64,000 bases of DNA from Lonsdalea britannica (GCF_002111595.1 NZ_LUTN01000006.1:1-64000), one strand, 5' to 3'. Shown: positions 49,597 to 59,905, numbered from the stretch's first letter. The notes: generated by a model from the sequence alone, not told the origin. Program-made: numbers and translations.

Positions 49597-50296
49597 GAAT
49601 TTATTGTTACAGTGCCGCCATTTGTGCAAGCGCTATCAGGACGGGAAGGTCTCGACCGATGTGTTGAAGGACGTCTCGTTTGAGATGGCGCCGGGCGAAA
49701 TGATGGCGATAGTCGGGAGTTCGGGGTCCGGCAAAAGTACGCTGCTGCATTTGCTGGGCGGCCTGGATTCGCCGACCTCGGGCGACGTAATTTTCAAAGA
49801 CAAACCGCTGAACACCTTGTCCCCCGCGGCCAAAGCGGCGTTGCGCAACCACGAACTGGGGTTCATCTACCAGTTCCATCATCTGCTTCCGGATTTCACT
49901 GCGTTGGAAAACGTGGCGATGCCGCTGTTGATCGGAAAAACGTCGCCGAAAGCCGCCAAAGAACAGGCGCGTGACATGCTGGCGGCGGTTGGACTGGAAA
50001 AACGCAGTCACCATCGCTCCGCAGAGCTTTCTGGGGGGGAGCGCCAGCGCGTTGCGATAGCTCGCGCGCTGGTGAACAACCCGTCCTTGGTGCTGGCCGA
50101 TGAGCCTACCGGCAATCTCGATCAGCGTACTGCCGATACCATCTTTGAACTTTTAGGCGAACTGAACGTGCGTCAGGGCACCGCATTTCTGGTGGTCACG
50201 CATGATTTGCAGCTGGCGCATCGCCTCAGCCGACAGTTGGAAATGCGCGACGGTCAACTTCAGCAGGAACTGACGCTGGTGGGGGCACCGCAATGA
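49589..50296 (+). CDS. lolD: Lipoprotein-releasing ABC ATPase LolD
   Basis: LolD powers the LolCDE complex. 235 residues (E. coli 233). Walker [10 protein letters not shown], signature [15 protein letters not shown], Walker [13 protein letters not shown], and the switch His in VVTHD are present, with [15 protein letters not shown] for coupling to the permeases. It overlaps the true lolC end by eight bases and lolE by four (ATGA), so the three genes are translationally coupled. Confidence 0.97.
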   Translation: MNKNLLLQCRHLCKRYQDGKVSTDVLKDVSFEMAPGEMMAIVGSSGSGKSTLLHLLGGLDSPTSGDVIFKDKPLNTLSPAAKAALRNHELGFIYQFHHLLPDFTALENVAMPLLIGKTSPKAAKEQARDMLAAVGLEKRSHHRSAELSGGERQRVAIARALVNNPSLVLADEPTGNLDQRTADTIFELLGELNVRQGTAFLVVTHDLQLAHRLSRQLEMRDGQLQQELTLVGAPQ

Positions 50297-51540
50297 GTTT
50301 TCCTCCACTTTCACTACGGGTGGGATTGCGGTTTAGTCGGGGACGTCGTCGCAGCGGCATGGTGTCGTTAATCTCGGCGATTTCCACGTTCGGAATTGCG
50401 CTGGGGGTTGCGGTGCTGATCGTCGGGTTAAGTGCGATGAACGGCTTCGAGCGTGAGCTCAAAAATCGTATTTTGGCCGTGGTGCCACACGGAGAAATCG
50501 AAGCGGTTAATCCGCCCTTTACTGGCTGGCAGGCGATGATTCCGAAGGTTGAAGCGGTGCCGGGCATTGCCGCAGTTGCGCCTTACATCAATTTCACCGG
50601 ATTACTGGAACACGGCGCCAACCTGCGGGCCATTCAGTTCAAAGGGGTTGATCCACAGCAGGAGCTTCGTCTAAGCGCGCTGCCGCATTTTGTTCTGAAC
50701 GATGCCTGGAGCCGTTTTCAGGCCGGTGAGCAGCAGGTCGTGCTGGGGAAAGGCGTGGCTGATGCTCTAGGCGTGAATGAGGGCGAGTGGGTGACGGTGA
50801 TGATCCCCAACAGCGATCCGCAGATGAAGTTGCTACAGCCTAAGCGCATCCGTTTACACGTCACCGGTATTCTTCAACTGAGCGGGCAGCTCGATCACAG
50901 CCTGGCATTAGTGCCGTTGAAAGATGCGCAGGGGTATCTGGATATGGGCGAAGCGGTAACCGGTCTGGCGCTGAAGATGGATGATGTGTTTGCCGCCAAT
51001 CAACTGGTGCGCGATGCAGGCAAGGTAACGGAAGAGTACGTTTACATCCGCAGCTGGATTGGCACTTACGGCTATATGTATCGCGATATTCAGATGATCC
51101 GCACGATTATGTATCTGGCGATGGTATTGGTGATTGGGGTCGCCAGTTTCAATATTGTCTCCACGTTGGTGATGGCGGTGAAAGACAAGAGCAGCGATAT
51201 CGCCGTATTACGAACGCTGGGCGCCGGGGACGGACTGATACGCGCCATTTTCGTCTGGTATGGTCTGCTGGCGGGCCTGCTCGGCAGCGTGCTGGGAGCC
51301 ATCGTTGGGATTATCGCCACGCTGCAGCTCACGCCGTTGATCCGCGGTATCGAAATGATAACCGGCCATCGTTTTCTGTCCGGCGATATCTACTTTATTG
51401 ACTTCCTGCCGTCAGAACTGCATGCCGCTGACGTCATACTGGTGTTGGTCACCGCGTTAGCGCTCAGCCTGATCGCCAGCTGGTATCCCGCACGCCGGGC
51501 CAGCCGCATCGATCCTGCCAGAGTGTTGAGCGGGCAATAA
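50293..51540 (+). CDS. lolE: Lipoprotein-releasing permease LolE
   Basis: LolE is the second membrane subunit of the lipoprotein exporter and recognises lipoproteins. 415 residues (E. coli 414) of the MacB/FtsX type: one N-terminal helix ([21 protein letters not shown]), a large periplasmic domain, and three C-terminal helices, ending [17 protein letters not shown]. Unlike lolC, its frame is intact. Confidence 0.97.
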   Translation: MSFPPLSLRVGLRFSRGRRRSGMVSLISAISTFGIALGVAVLIVGLSAMNGFERELKNRILAVVPHGEIEAVNPPFTGWQAMIPKVEAVPGIAAVAPYINFTGLLEHGANLRAIQFKGVDPQQELRLSALPHFVLNDAWSRFQAGEQQVVLGKGVADALGVNEGEWVTVMIPNSDPQMKLLQPKRIRLHVTGILQLSGQLDHSLALVPLKDAQGYLDMGEAVTGLALKMDDVFAANQLVRDAGKVTEEYVYIRSWIGTYGYMYRDIQMIRTIMYLAMVLVIGVASFNIVSTLVMAVKDKSSDIAVLRTLGAGDGLIRAIFVWYGLLAGLLGSVLGAIVGIIATLQLTPLIRGIEMITGHRFLSGDIYFIDFLPSELHAADVILVLVTALALSLIASWYPARRASRIDPARVLSGQ

Positions 51541-51614
51541 GCAGGGACACAACGTTCACGGCTCAGTCGCGGTAGCGTCAAACTCTGAGCCAGCGGGAGT
51601 GAAGGGAGTAGGGT

Positions 51615-52528
51615 ATGTATTACGGGTTCGATGTCGGCGGCACCAAAATAGAAATCGGTGTGTTTGACGCCGACTGGCGGCCGGTATGGCAAAAGCGCGT
51701 GGCGACGCCGCGCGATGACTATGGTCAGTTGCTGACGACGCTGAAGCTACTGACTGATGAAGCTGATACGGTGGCCGGAAGCCTGGTTCCATCGGCATCG
51801 GCGTACCCGGTTTGTACGAACAAGACGCTGGGACGTTGTTTACCGCTAATCTGCCCTCCGCCATGGGGCGTACTTTGCATCAGGATCTTACCCGCCTGTT
51901 GCAACGGGAAATCCGCATTAGCAACGACGCCAACTGTTTTGCCCTTTCTGAAGCACATCACCCTGACTTCCGCCATTCTCCGGTCATCTTCGGTCTTATT
52001 TTGGGGACCGGGGTGGGGGGCGGCCTGATCGTCAACGGCCACCCGGTGAATGGCGCCAACGGCATTGCTGGCGAGTTCGGGCACACCCGGTTACCCGCGG
52101 ATGCGCTGGATATTCTTGGCGCTGAATTGTGCCAGGCGCCCTGCGGATGTGGTCGAAAAGGGTGTATTGAAAACTATATTTCAGGTCGGGGCTTCGAATG
52201 GCTATATCAGCATCGCTATTCGCAGCCCCTGCCCGCCACCGCCATTATCCAGCGCTATGACGCCGGCGATAAGCAGGCTCAGATCCACGTCGAGCGTTAT
52301 ATGCGGCTTTTGGCCGCTTGTCTGGGTAATCTGCTGACGTTGCTTGACCCGTCTCTTCTAGTGCTGGGCGGCGGCCTTTCTAATTTCGACGCTATTTATT
52401 CATTATTGCCGCGTTATTTACCTGACTTCCTGTTACCTACAGCACGTTTGCCTTCGATCGAAAAGGCGCGCTATGGGGATGCGGGCGGTGTGCGGGGAGC
52501 GGCTTTGCTACACTTACTGGAGCCTTAA
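51615..52528 (+). pseudogene. nagK: N-acetylglucosamine kinase NagK, one single-base frame break as sequenced
   Basis: NagK phosphorylates GlcNAc released from recycled murein, partnering NagZ. A ROK kinase: [18 protein letters not shown] carries the phosphate-binding DxGGTK. After [10 protein letters not shown] the frame shifts at about 51765-51779; the following frame reads [18 protein letters not shown] and continues with [13 protein letters not shown], the zinc site [17 protein letters not shown] and the C-terminus at 52528. One added base gives 304 residues (E. coli 303). All catalytic motifs are present, so an error in the sequence is likely. It follows lolE, as in E. coli. Confidence 0.9.
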
Positions 52529-52537
52529 GGAGCAAAC

Positions 52538-53368
52538 ATGCATTCGCATCGGCGTTTAGGCCGTTTTCGTCAGGGGAAGCGTATGCGTCATCAGCGTTTG
52601 CGTGCGCGTATTTTTCACATTGATTATCTGGCGGTGAAACACGTGAAAAAACCTCGTGTGGTGGTACTCACCGGCGCGGGTATTTCTGCGGAATCCGGCC
52701 TTCAAACTTTTCGCGCTGCTGATGGGCTGTGGGAAGAGCATCGTGTTGAAGATGTGGCGACGCCGGAGGGATTCTTGCGGGATCCGGCGCTGGTTCAGCG
52801 TTTTTACAACGACCGACGCCGTCAGCTGACGCAGCCGGAGATTGTCCCGAATGACGCCCACCGAGCGCTGGCGCAGTGGGAAGAGATATTGGGCGACGAC
52901 TTTTTACTGGTCACGCAGAACATCGATGATTTGCATGAACGGGCCGGGAGTCAGCGCGTGGTGCATATGCACGGCGAGCTGCATAAGGTGCGTTGCGATC
53001 GAAGCGGACAAGTATTCGAACGTGACGGGGACGTCGGTGAAGACGAACGGTGCACGTGCTGTGAAATTCCGGCACGTTTGCGTCCTCACATTGTTTGGTT
53101 CGGCGAAATGCCACTGGACATGGATCGCATATATCAGGCATTGACCGAAGCGGATTTCTTCATTGCCATCGGCACATCGGGCAACGTCTATCCCGCAGCC
53201 GGATTTGTTTATGAGGCGCATCAGCACGGGGCGCATACGGTTGAGCTTAATCTTGAACCGAGCCAGGTCGAAAGCCATTTTGATGAGAAAATTTATGGCC
53301 CAGCCAGCCAGGTGGTGCCGGATTTCGTCCGCCGTTGGTTGCTTGCGCACATCAGCATCTCGTTTTAA
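52538..53368 (+). CDS. cobB: NAD-dependent protein deacylase CobB (sirtuin)
   Basis: CobB removes acetyl and succinyl groups from lysines using NAD+. 276 residues (E. coli long form 279). Motifs: [30 protein letters not shown], the catalytic His in [10 protein letters not shown], a Zn-Cys set (CDRSGQV, CTCCEIP), and [12 protein letters not shown]. The YNDRRR segment keeps the Tyr and Arg that let class III sirtuins accept succinyl-lysine. The basic N-terminal extension (about 35 residues) resembles the E. coli long form; an in-frame GTG at 52643 could give the short form. It lies ten bases after nagK and is closed by a terminator. Confidence 0.96.
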   Translation: MHSHRRLGRFRQGKRMRHQRLRARIFHIDYLAVKHVKKPRVVVLTGAGISAESGLQTFRAADGLWEEHRVEDVATPEGFLRDPALVQRFYNDRRRQLTQPEIVPNDAHRALAQWEEILGDDFLLVTQNIDDLHERAGSQRVVHMHGELHKVRCDRSGQVFERDGDVGEDERCTCCEIPARLRPHIVWFGEMPLDMDRIYQALTEADFFIAIGTSGNVYPAAGFVYEAHQHGAHTVELNLEPSQVESHFDEKIYGPASQVVPDFVRRWLLAHISISF

Positions 53369-53461
53369 GCCGTTTGTCTCACCGGTCACGTGAAGACAAA
53401 CGTCTGGCGCGAACTTCCGCTTAATCGAGATAGCGTCCAGTGAACCCGTTAGGGAATACTC

Positions 53462-53489
53462 AGGCCCATGCCGCGCATGGGCCTTTTTT
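53462..53489 (+). terminator. Rho-independent terminator of cobB
   Basis: AGGCCCATGC (53462-53471) pairs with GCATGGGCCT (53475-53484) around CGC, then T through 53489. Confidence 0.92.
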
Positions 53490-53727
53490 ACATCGTTTTT
53501 ATTGGGTTACTGTTTTGCAGTCATGGGGGCGCTGGTAGTGCCGCGTCGCGGGGCAACGGCCATCCAGATTTCGCTTTGCAGAAAAGGTTTGTGGGGCTGC
53601 GCTTAATTTTCATGTGATCAAGAGAGCAGGGATACTGTTCTGTTTAGTTATTATTGCATGCCCAGTGTGTCATCATAGGGCAAATGCAATGATTGATAGG
53701 GTATTTCGGCCATTGCCTAAGATAAAA

Positions 53728-53741
53728 AACATTATAATGTT
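53728..53741. promoter_or_regulatory. Palindrome enclosing a -10-like box before nlpC
   Basis: AACATTATAATGTT is a perfect 14-base palindrome with the consensus -10 hexamer TATAAT (53733-53738) at its centre. No -35 at 17 bases is obvious (TTGCCT is only 14 away). It could be a repressed or activator-dependent promoter of nlpC. Between the cobB terminator and this point I see nothing else. Confidence 0.45.
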
Positions 53742-53808
53742 CTGATAAAGGCCATCGATCGCGAGTATGGCAGGTCAATTATCTTCCCGAGCGAGCGTGA
53801 GTGAGCGT

Positions 53809-54285
53809 ATGTACGTGTTGCGTTGGAAATTTATAGTGATGGCAGCGGTCCTCATGGTCCTTTCTGGTTGCAGCCATCATGCGCCGCCGCTGAACGGGCG
53901 CTTGAGTGATTCCCGGGAAGTCAAAGCACAGTTACACCAGCAACTGGCCGAATGGCGTGGAACGCCCTACCGCTATGGGGGCCTTAACCGCCGTGGCGTG
54001 GATTGTTCGGGTTTCGTCTATCTGACATTCCGAGACAAATTTGGCGTGCAGTTGCCGCGCTCAACGGAAGATCAGGTCGAAGTGGGCACGCGTATCGATA
54101 AAGAAGACCTGTTGCCGGGCGATCTGGTGTTTTTCAAAACCGGAAGCGGGAATAGCGGTATGCATGTGGGCATCTATGATGCTAATGAGCAATTCATCCA
54201 TGCTTCCACGAGCAAAGGCGTGACGCGTTCATCGCTTAACAATGTTTATTGGAAACGAGCCTATTGGCAGGCTCGCAGAATCTGA
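53809..54285 (+). CDS. nlpC: NlpC/P60-family lipoprotein NlpC
   Basis: A 158-residue lipoprotein peptidase (E. coli NlpC 154). Signal peptide and lipobox VLSGC are followed by the NlpC/P60 domain with catalytic Cys in GVDCSGFVY, His in GMHVGIYD and a third polar residue in FIHASTSKG. Such enzymes cut D-iGlu-mDAP bonds in peptidoglycan stems. The ATG at 53809 gives a normal lipoprotein leader; an ATG at 53767 would add 14 hydrophilic residues. btuCED, its E. coli neighbours, are absent, but ydiV and selO follow in E. coli order. Confidence 0.92.
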   Translation: MYVLRWKFIVMAAVLMVLSGCSHHAPPLNGRLSDSREVKAQLHQQLAEWRGTPYRYGGLNRRGVDCSGFVYLTFRDKFGVQLPRSTEDQVEVGTRIDKEDLLPGDLVFFKTGSGNSGMHVGIYDANEQFIHASTSKGVTRSSLNNVYWKRAYWQARRI

Positions 54286-54286
54286 T

Positions 54287-54356
54287 GGAGCTCGATGCAT
54301 CCTTGAGTCTCTGAACCGATATTTTTAGGGTGTTAAGAGACAGCATCGAAAGCTCC
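54287..54356 (+). ncRNA. Candidate structured RNA element after nlpC
   Basis: Starting two bases after the nlpC stop, three 6-bp stems nest: GGAGCT (54287) with AGCTCC (54351-54356), CGATGC (54293) with GCATCG (54343-54348), and GTCTCT (54307) with AGAGAC (54336-54341). Only small internal loops separate them, and the apical loop is 23 bases. No T-run follows on either strand. It may be a 3'-UTR structure, an sRNA precursor or an intergenic repeat; only the pairing is seen. The rest of the gap (54357-54771) is AT-rich, with CGAT/ATCG dyads near 54663-54678. Confidence 0.45.
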
Positions 54357-54771
54357 ACGGTTAGAATCCCGAACGTAATGAAAGGCCTATTGTGAAAGTT
54401 GGTTGAGTATTTGTTGTGTATCGTGGTTGTAATATTATCAGTGTTCTGAAATTGAAAATGTTTGTTAATAAACTGCAACGCTTATTGGGGGTTTGTCTGA
54501 AAAGTGAAAAACGAATTGTGTTCTCTTGCGCTCGCATTATAGAGTGATTGTAAGACGTTCTTTTATTCAGTTTTCACCCTGCGCAGTTTTTATTATGACC
54601 ATCGCATTCGCGTGATCTTAACCGTCTTAATTTATTAGACTTATGATTAATATATGACAAACGATCAATCGATTAATAATGACTGATTGAGTTGTGGTGA
54701 ATGGAAACGTGCGATGTTTGACGTCTCTGTTCGGGTGAATGTTCACATTATCTGATTCTGGCTAAAACACT

Positions 54772-55506
54772 ATGCGTATCCAGCTTGATGTGGAGTATAT
54801 CAGCAACTACCTATTTTCACCGGTCTATAGCCTAGACGCCCGGCTTCTCGCCGTGGAAATGACTGGCCGCTTTCACAGCGTCGCCGGCAATCTGGCTATG
54901 CCCCAGAGTATCTTGTTGAGCCTGCTCGATAGATCGCAGAAGGTTGCCTTATTTAAAGAGCAACTTCTTATTATTAAAAGCAAAGCGTCATGGTTTCGAG
55001 ATAATCAGGTGATGGTTTTGCTCAAGATTGATCGTGCTTTGTCTGAATTAGTTATTCGTGATGAAAAAATTAAAATGACGCTTAACGAACTTTCTTTTAT
55101 CCAACTCGAAATTAATGAGATTTATCCTAACCTCGACGAAGGTAAGGAAAATCCTAATATTCTGGCGCTCAGTGAATCGTTTAATTTGTGGCTGGATAAT
55201 TTCGGCTCGGGAAAAACCAATTTGAAACCATTTTACGATGGCTTATTTCGCCATGTGAAATTGGATCCTCGTTTCGTCCAGCGCTTATTAACTCGTCCGA
55301 CGGAAGTCTCTATGATCACCCCCATGCTGAGCGTCATCAAAAAGCATAACGCCGGAATGATGGTGATTGCTCAGGGAATTGATAGCCCAGCCTTGCTTGA
55401 AAAGTCATACGATCTCGACATCAGTGGCGTTCAGGGGCAACTCTGGCCTGCGGTGCCGTTAGAACAGCTGGATCAGAAACTACCCGCTGCGGTGTGCTAT
55501 GGGTAA
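54772..55506 (+). CDS. ydiV: YdiV/RflP-type degenerate EAL-domain protein
   Basis: A 244-residue protein that is a single EAL-like domain, similar to E. coli YdiV (237). The catalytic signature is degenerate: VEMTGRF replaces the EAL motif, and LDNFGSGKTNL replaces DDFGTGYSSL, so cyclic-di-GMP hydrolysis is unlikely. In E. coli and Salmonella YdiV binds FlhD and directs FlhD4C2 to ClpXP, turning off flagella under poor nutrition. A similar anti-FlhDC role is inferred. It lies between nlpC and selO as in E. coli. AT content is higher than in its neighbours. Confidence 0.85.
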   Translation: MRIQLDVEYISNYLFSPVYSLDARLLAVEMTGRFHSVAGNLAMPQSILLSLLDRSQKVALFKEQLLIIKSKASWFRDNQVMVLLKIDRALSELVIRDEKIKMTLNELSFIQLEINEIYPNLDEGKENPNILALSESFNLWLDNFGSGKTNLKPFYDGLFRHVKLDPRFVQRLLTRPTEVSMITPMLSVIKKHNAGMMVIAQGIDSPALLEKSYDLDISGVQGQLWPAVPLEQLDQKLPAAVCYG

Positions 55507-55610
55507 ATCTGTCGCGTAATCCATCTCTTCTGCTCATTAATATCCTTATCTTTACTCAGTGTTAATTCCTTGTACACCGCTCTACACTGCGGTAAAAAGA
55601 GGATCCGACC

Positions 55611-57061
55611 ATGCCGAACCCGCTTAAATTCCATAATCGTTACTACCAGCAACTACCCGATTTCTACACCCCGGTGGAACCTTCTCCGTTGCAAGGCGCC
55701 AGGCTGCTTTACCACAGTCAAGCGCTGGCCAACGAGCTGGGATTGTCCGCAGAATGGTTTACGCCTGAGAACAGCCCTATTTGGTGCGGTGAAAAACACC
55801 TGCCAGGTATGCAGCCGCTTGCACAGGTCTACAGTGGACATCAGTTTGGCGTGTGGGCCGGTCAATTAGGGGATGGTCGGGGAGTTTTACTTGGCGAGCA
55901 GCTGTTAGCCGACGGACGCCACGTTGACTGGCATCTTAAGGGGGCGGGGAAAACACCTTATTCGCGTCAGGGTGACGGGCGTGCCGTATTGCGTTCGGTG
56001 ATCCGTGAGTTTTTGGCCTCTGAGGCATTACATGCTTTGGGGATCCCGACGACACGTGCGCTGACGATCGCCACTAGTGAACAAGGGGTGCAGCGTGAAA
56101 CGGTAGAGCGGGGCGCAATGCTTGTGCGCATTGCGGAAAGTCATGTGCGATTCGGCCATTTCGAACACTTTTATTATCGTCGCGAGCCCGAGAAAGTCCG
56201 TCAGTTGGCTGATTTTGTCATTGAGCACCATTGGCCGCAGTGGCATCTGGAGTCGGATAAATATCGCCTGTGGTTCACCGACGTGGTGGAGCGCACCGCG
56301 CGTCTGATTGCGCACTGGCAGTCGGTGGGCTTCGCGCATGGCGTAATGAACACCGATAATATGTCCATTCTGGGTATGACAATTGACTACGGCCCGTTCG
56401 GCTTTTTGGACGATTACGATCCCCATTTCATCTGCAATCACTCTGATTACCAAGGGCGTTACTCTTTTGATAATCAGCCAGCAGCGGCGCAGTGGAATCT
56501 ACATCGGCTGGCTCAATCGCTCTCTGGCTGATGTCGCCGGAAGTGTTGCAGTCAGCGCTGGATCGCTTCGCGCCAGTATTAATGCAACGGTACGGCGAGC
56601 TGATGCGCGCGAAACTGGGCTTCTCGTTTGCAGACCCAGCGGATAACGACATCCTGACGGGATTATTTCGTCTCATGCATCAGGAAAAAGCCGACTACAA
56701 CCGAACTTTCCTGCTGCTATGTGAGACGGAAGCACACAACGAGCGTTCGCCGCTGCGCGATGAGTTTGTCGATCGCGAAGCATTTGACCGCTGGTTTGCC
56801 GCTTATCGACGCCGACTGCTACTTGAGCCCGATGACGAGGTTGTCCGGCAGAAAAACATGCAGAACGCCAATCCAACGTACGTATTGCGTAACTATCTGG
56901 CGCAACAGGCCATTGAACGGGCTGAACAGGACGATATCGAAGCGCTGTCGCGTTTGCACCGTGCTATTAGCCAGCCTTTCAACACAGAGCCGGATTTGAC
57001 TGAGCTGTCAGCGCCTCCGCCTGAATGGGGAAAACATTTGGAAATTTCCTGTTCCAGCTAA
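55611..57061 (+). pseudogene. selO: Protein adenylyltransferase SelO (YdiU), one single-base frame break as sequenced
   Basis: SelO is a pseudokinase-fold enzyme that transfers AMP from ATP to Ser, Thr or Tyr of target proteins under redox stress. The first frame holds [39 protein letters not shown] and the metal-binding [20 protein letters not shown], reaching LAQSLSG then TGA. The next frame continues [14 protein letters not shown] to WGKHLEISCSS. One base is missing at about 56524-56529; restored length is 483 (E. coli 478). The C-terminus has Cys, not selenocysteine, as in other bacteria. Confidence 0.9.
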
Positions 57062-57406
57062 ATAGCCCTGGCATTTTTCATGATGGATCTGCGAGTTGGG
57101 CGGGAGGCGCTCTGAAGTGATAAAGGGACTTGCGCGGCGAATTTACACCCGGTCGGCTCGTTTTGTGAACAGATTCCCTTTCGAAAGACAAGTTTCTGCA
57201 AAATAAGTTCACTCCGGCTGGAGCAAAAATTATTTTCTGTTTATATACTAGCGTTTAAAGCAATCTGAATTCATACCCGCTCAGCTTATCCGACTGGTTT
57301 CCTTTCAACGAAGCGCAGTGGTTTTCCGTAATATACAAAAATCTCTTTTATCCTGCGGCAAGGGCGAGTACTGAATTCGGTTAGGTAAAAAACAGGGGAT
57401 CATTGG
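57062..57406. other. 345-base intergenic region selO-ldtD
   Basis: No coding frame is credible here. A -10-like TATACT lies at 57244-57249 without a clear -35. AGGGGATC (57395 region) is the probable ribosome site of ldtD. This gap marks the junction between the ydiV-selO block and the ldtD-asnS block, which are far apart in E. coli. I see no repeat or mobile-element remnant at the join. Confidence 0.5.
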
Positions 57407-59124
57407 ATGTTGTTAGCAAAAAGAAAAACGCAAGGGCTGCGACTGGGCATGACGGGAGGCGCACTCTGGCTGGGCGGCCTGCTTGCGTTTTCAGCTCAGG
57501 CGGCCACGCAAACCATGCTGTCAGGGACGACGACGCCAATATCCACCGCTGCACCTGCCACCGCCGGTCTGCGGGGACAGTTGCCAGCAGGCATGACGCT
57601 ACATTATGACTCTGCGCTTCGCGGGCTGTATGCGCAAATGGCTGAGCAGCCGATGTGGTCAGATAGTCGGGCAGTCAGTGCTTTCCAGCAACAATTAGCC
57701 GAGCTTGCGCTAGCTGGCATTCAGCCACAGTTCACCACCTGGGTTTCTTGGTTGACCGATCCTAAACTGACCGGGTTGGCGCGGGATCGTGTGCTTTCCG
57801 ATGCGATGCTGGGCTATCTGCAGTTTGTCTCCGGCGTAGAAAAAAACGGAAGCAACTGGTTATACGCCAATGTGCCCTATACGTTATCTTTGCCTCCGTC
57901 AGGCTGATTGCGGAGTGGCAAAATGCGGTTAAAGAAGGTCGCAGCGCCGAGTTTGTGGCCTCTTTGGCGCCAAGGCACTCCCAATATGCGAAGATGCATG
58001 AAGCGTTGAAGGCGAGCCTGCTGGATAATCGCCCATGGCCGAAATTGCAGCTTGCGGGAACCTTGCGTCCGGGCGATCAAAGCAGCGAGTTGACCGTTCT
58101 GCAGGAAATTTTGCAACGCACCGGGATGTTGGCGTCGAATACGACCACGCTGCCGCTGTTCAATGAATCTTCTTCGACCGACGGCAGTGTGAACGTCACG
58201 CCATCAGGAGCAGAGAATGTTTACACGGGCGAATTGGTGGATGCGGTTAAGCGCTTCCAGCATTGGCACGGTTTGCAGGATGATGGCGCGATTGGGAAAC
58301 GAACTAAAGACTGGCTGAATGTGTCCTCGCAGATGCGAGCAACGTTGCTGGCGCTAAACATTCAGCGGCTGCGTTTAATTCCCGACAATGTATCAACCGG
58401 TATCCTGGTCAATATTCCTAACTTTTCACTGACCTACTATCAAAATGGTGCGGAAATTTTATCCTCTCGCGTCATTGTCGGACAGCCAAAACGCAAAACC
58501 CCGATGATGAGCAGCGCCTTGGTCAACGTGGTGGTAAATCCCCCTTGGAACGTACCAACGACGCTGATCCGTCAGGACATCATCCCTAAAGTGATTATGG
58601 ATCCGGGGTATTTGCAGCGTCATGGGTATACGCTGTTGTCTGATTGGAGTGAGAATGCTCAGCCAATCGATCCTTCCATGATCGATTGGTCTCAGGTTTC
58701 GGCTGAGCGATTCCCCTATCGTCTGCGTCAGGCTCCGGGAAGCACTAACTCGTTGGGGCGCTACAAATTCAATATGCCGAATTCCGAGGCCATCTATCTT
58801 CACGATACGCCGAACCATAATCTGTTCCATAAAGATATTCGGGCACTGAGCTCGGGTTGCGTGCGAGTCAATAAGGCCGCTGAGCTGGCGGGCTTGCTGT
58901 TGCAAGATGCGGGCTGGAACAGCGCGCGGGTTTCTTCCACGTTGGAAGAGGGCAATACGACTTATGTCACCATGCGCAAACGTATTCCGGTGAGCTTCTA
59001 TTACCTGACGGCTTGGGTCGCAGAGGATGGTAAAGCGCAATATCGTACAGATATTTACAATTATGATGGCCGGTCAAAAACCGGTGAAAGCACACTGTCT
59101 AAAGTCGGGTTATTACTGCAGTAA
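57407..59124 (+). pseudogene. ldtD: L,D-transpeptidase LdtD (YcbB), one single-base frame break as sequenced
   Basis: LdtD makes 3-3 mDAP cross-links in peptidoglycan and lets cells survive beta-lactams and outer-membrane stress. The first frame (from 57407) has a signal peptide (GALWLGGLLAFSAQAA) and the first scaffold domain, to YTLSLPPSG then TGA. The next frame reads [20 protein letters not shown] and continues with a PG_binding domain ([21 protein letters not shown]) and the YkuD domain with the nucleophile in [12 protein letters not shown]. One base is missing at about 57893-57900. Restored length is 572 (E. coli 615). mepK and gloC follow as in E. coli. Confidence 0.88.
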
Positions 59125-59291
59125 ACAAGGATTTCCGTAAGTTACGGCTGAGTCAGCCCGCCCAGGGGGGAGAAAAGGTGATAACGCCCCCCTGTCGGGC
59201 GGGTTGACTCAGCTAATGACGACGGTTAAGGTTCAAAGCGGTGCGCGTTTTGTGCCCTCACACCGATTATTAGCCTGGGTAATATTGTTAT

Positions 59292-59840
59292 ATGGAACAC
59301 ATCGATAACCATCGTCGCAAATGGTTGACGCTCGGAGGAGCTGCTCTGGGCATAGCCTTGCTTCCCGGTCAGTCACTCGCCTCATTATCAACTGCACGTC
59401 CTCGAATTTTAACACTCAATAATCTTAATACGGGCGAACGCCTCAAAGCAGAGTTTTTCGATGGACGACGGTATATCAAAGAAGAACTTACCCGATTAGA
59501 TTATTTCTTTCGTGACTATCGTGCGAATAAAATCAAAAGCATTGATCCGCAACTTTTCGACCAGTTATATCGATTGCAGGTCATGTTAGGAAACAATAAG
59601 CCGGTACAGCTGATTTCTGGTTACCGCTCTCGTGGCACGAATGAGGATCTTCGCTCGCACAGCCGTGGCGTTGCCAAGCAAAGCTACCATACGCAAGGTA
59701 AAGCGATGGACTTCCATATTGAAGGCGTGCAACTCGCGAATATTCGAAAAGCTGCCGTCAAGATGCGAGCTGGCGGCGTCGGATACTATCCGCGTAGCAA
59801 CTTCGTCCATATTGATACCGGTCCCGCGCGTACCTGGTAA
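59292..59840 (+). CDS. mepK: Murein endopeptidase MepK (YcbK), Tat-exported
   Basis: MepK is a periplasmic M15-type zinc endopeptidase that cleaves 3-3 cross-links made by L,D-transpeptidases. 182 residues as in E. coli. A twin-arginine signal, HRRKWLTLGG, precedes a hydrophobic stretch ending near LASLS. Zinc ligands are seen in SHSRGVAKQSYHTQGKAMDFH and FVHIDTGPARTW. Its place behind ldtD pairs the maker and the cutter of 3-3 cross-links. Confidence 0.94.
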   Translation: MEHIDNHRRKWLTLGGAALGIALLPGQSLASLSTARPRILTLNNLNTGERLKAEFFDGRRYIKEELTRLDYFFRDYRANKIKSIDPQLFDQLYRLQVMLGNNKPVQLISGYRSRGTNEDLRSHSRGVAKQSYHTQGKAMDFHIEGVQLANIRKAAVKMRAGGVGYYPRSNFVHIDTGPARTW

Positions 59841-59905
59841 GGCATAGAATAAAAACGCGGCCAGGTTCAATGAATCATCGGCTGTGAAGGCGAAAGCGGA
59901 GCGAT

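Noticed and set aside
54236-54478. 80-codon minus-strand frame in the nlpC-ydiV gap
   Set aside because: No ribosome site, Asn/Thr-rich random-looking translation, and it overlaps nlpC and the structured element.
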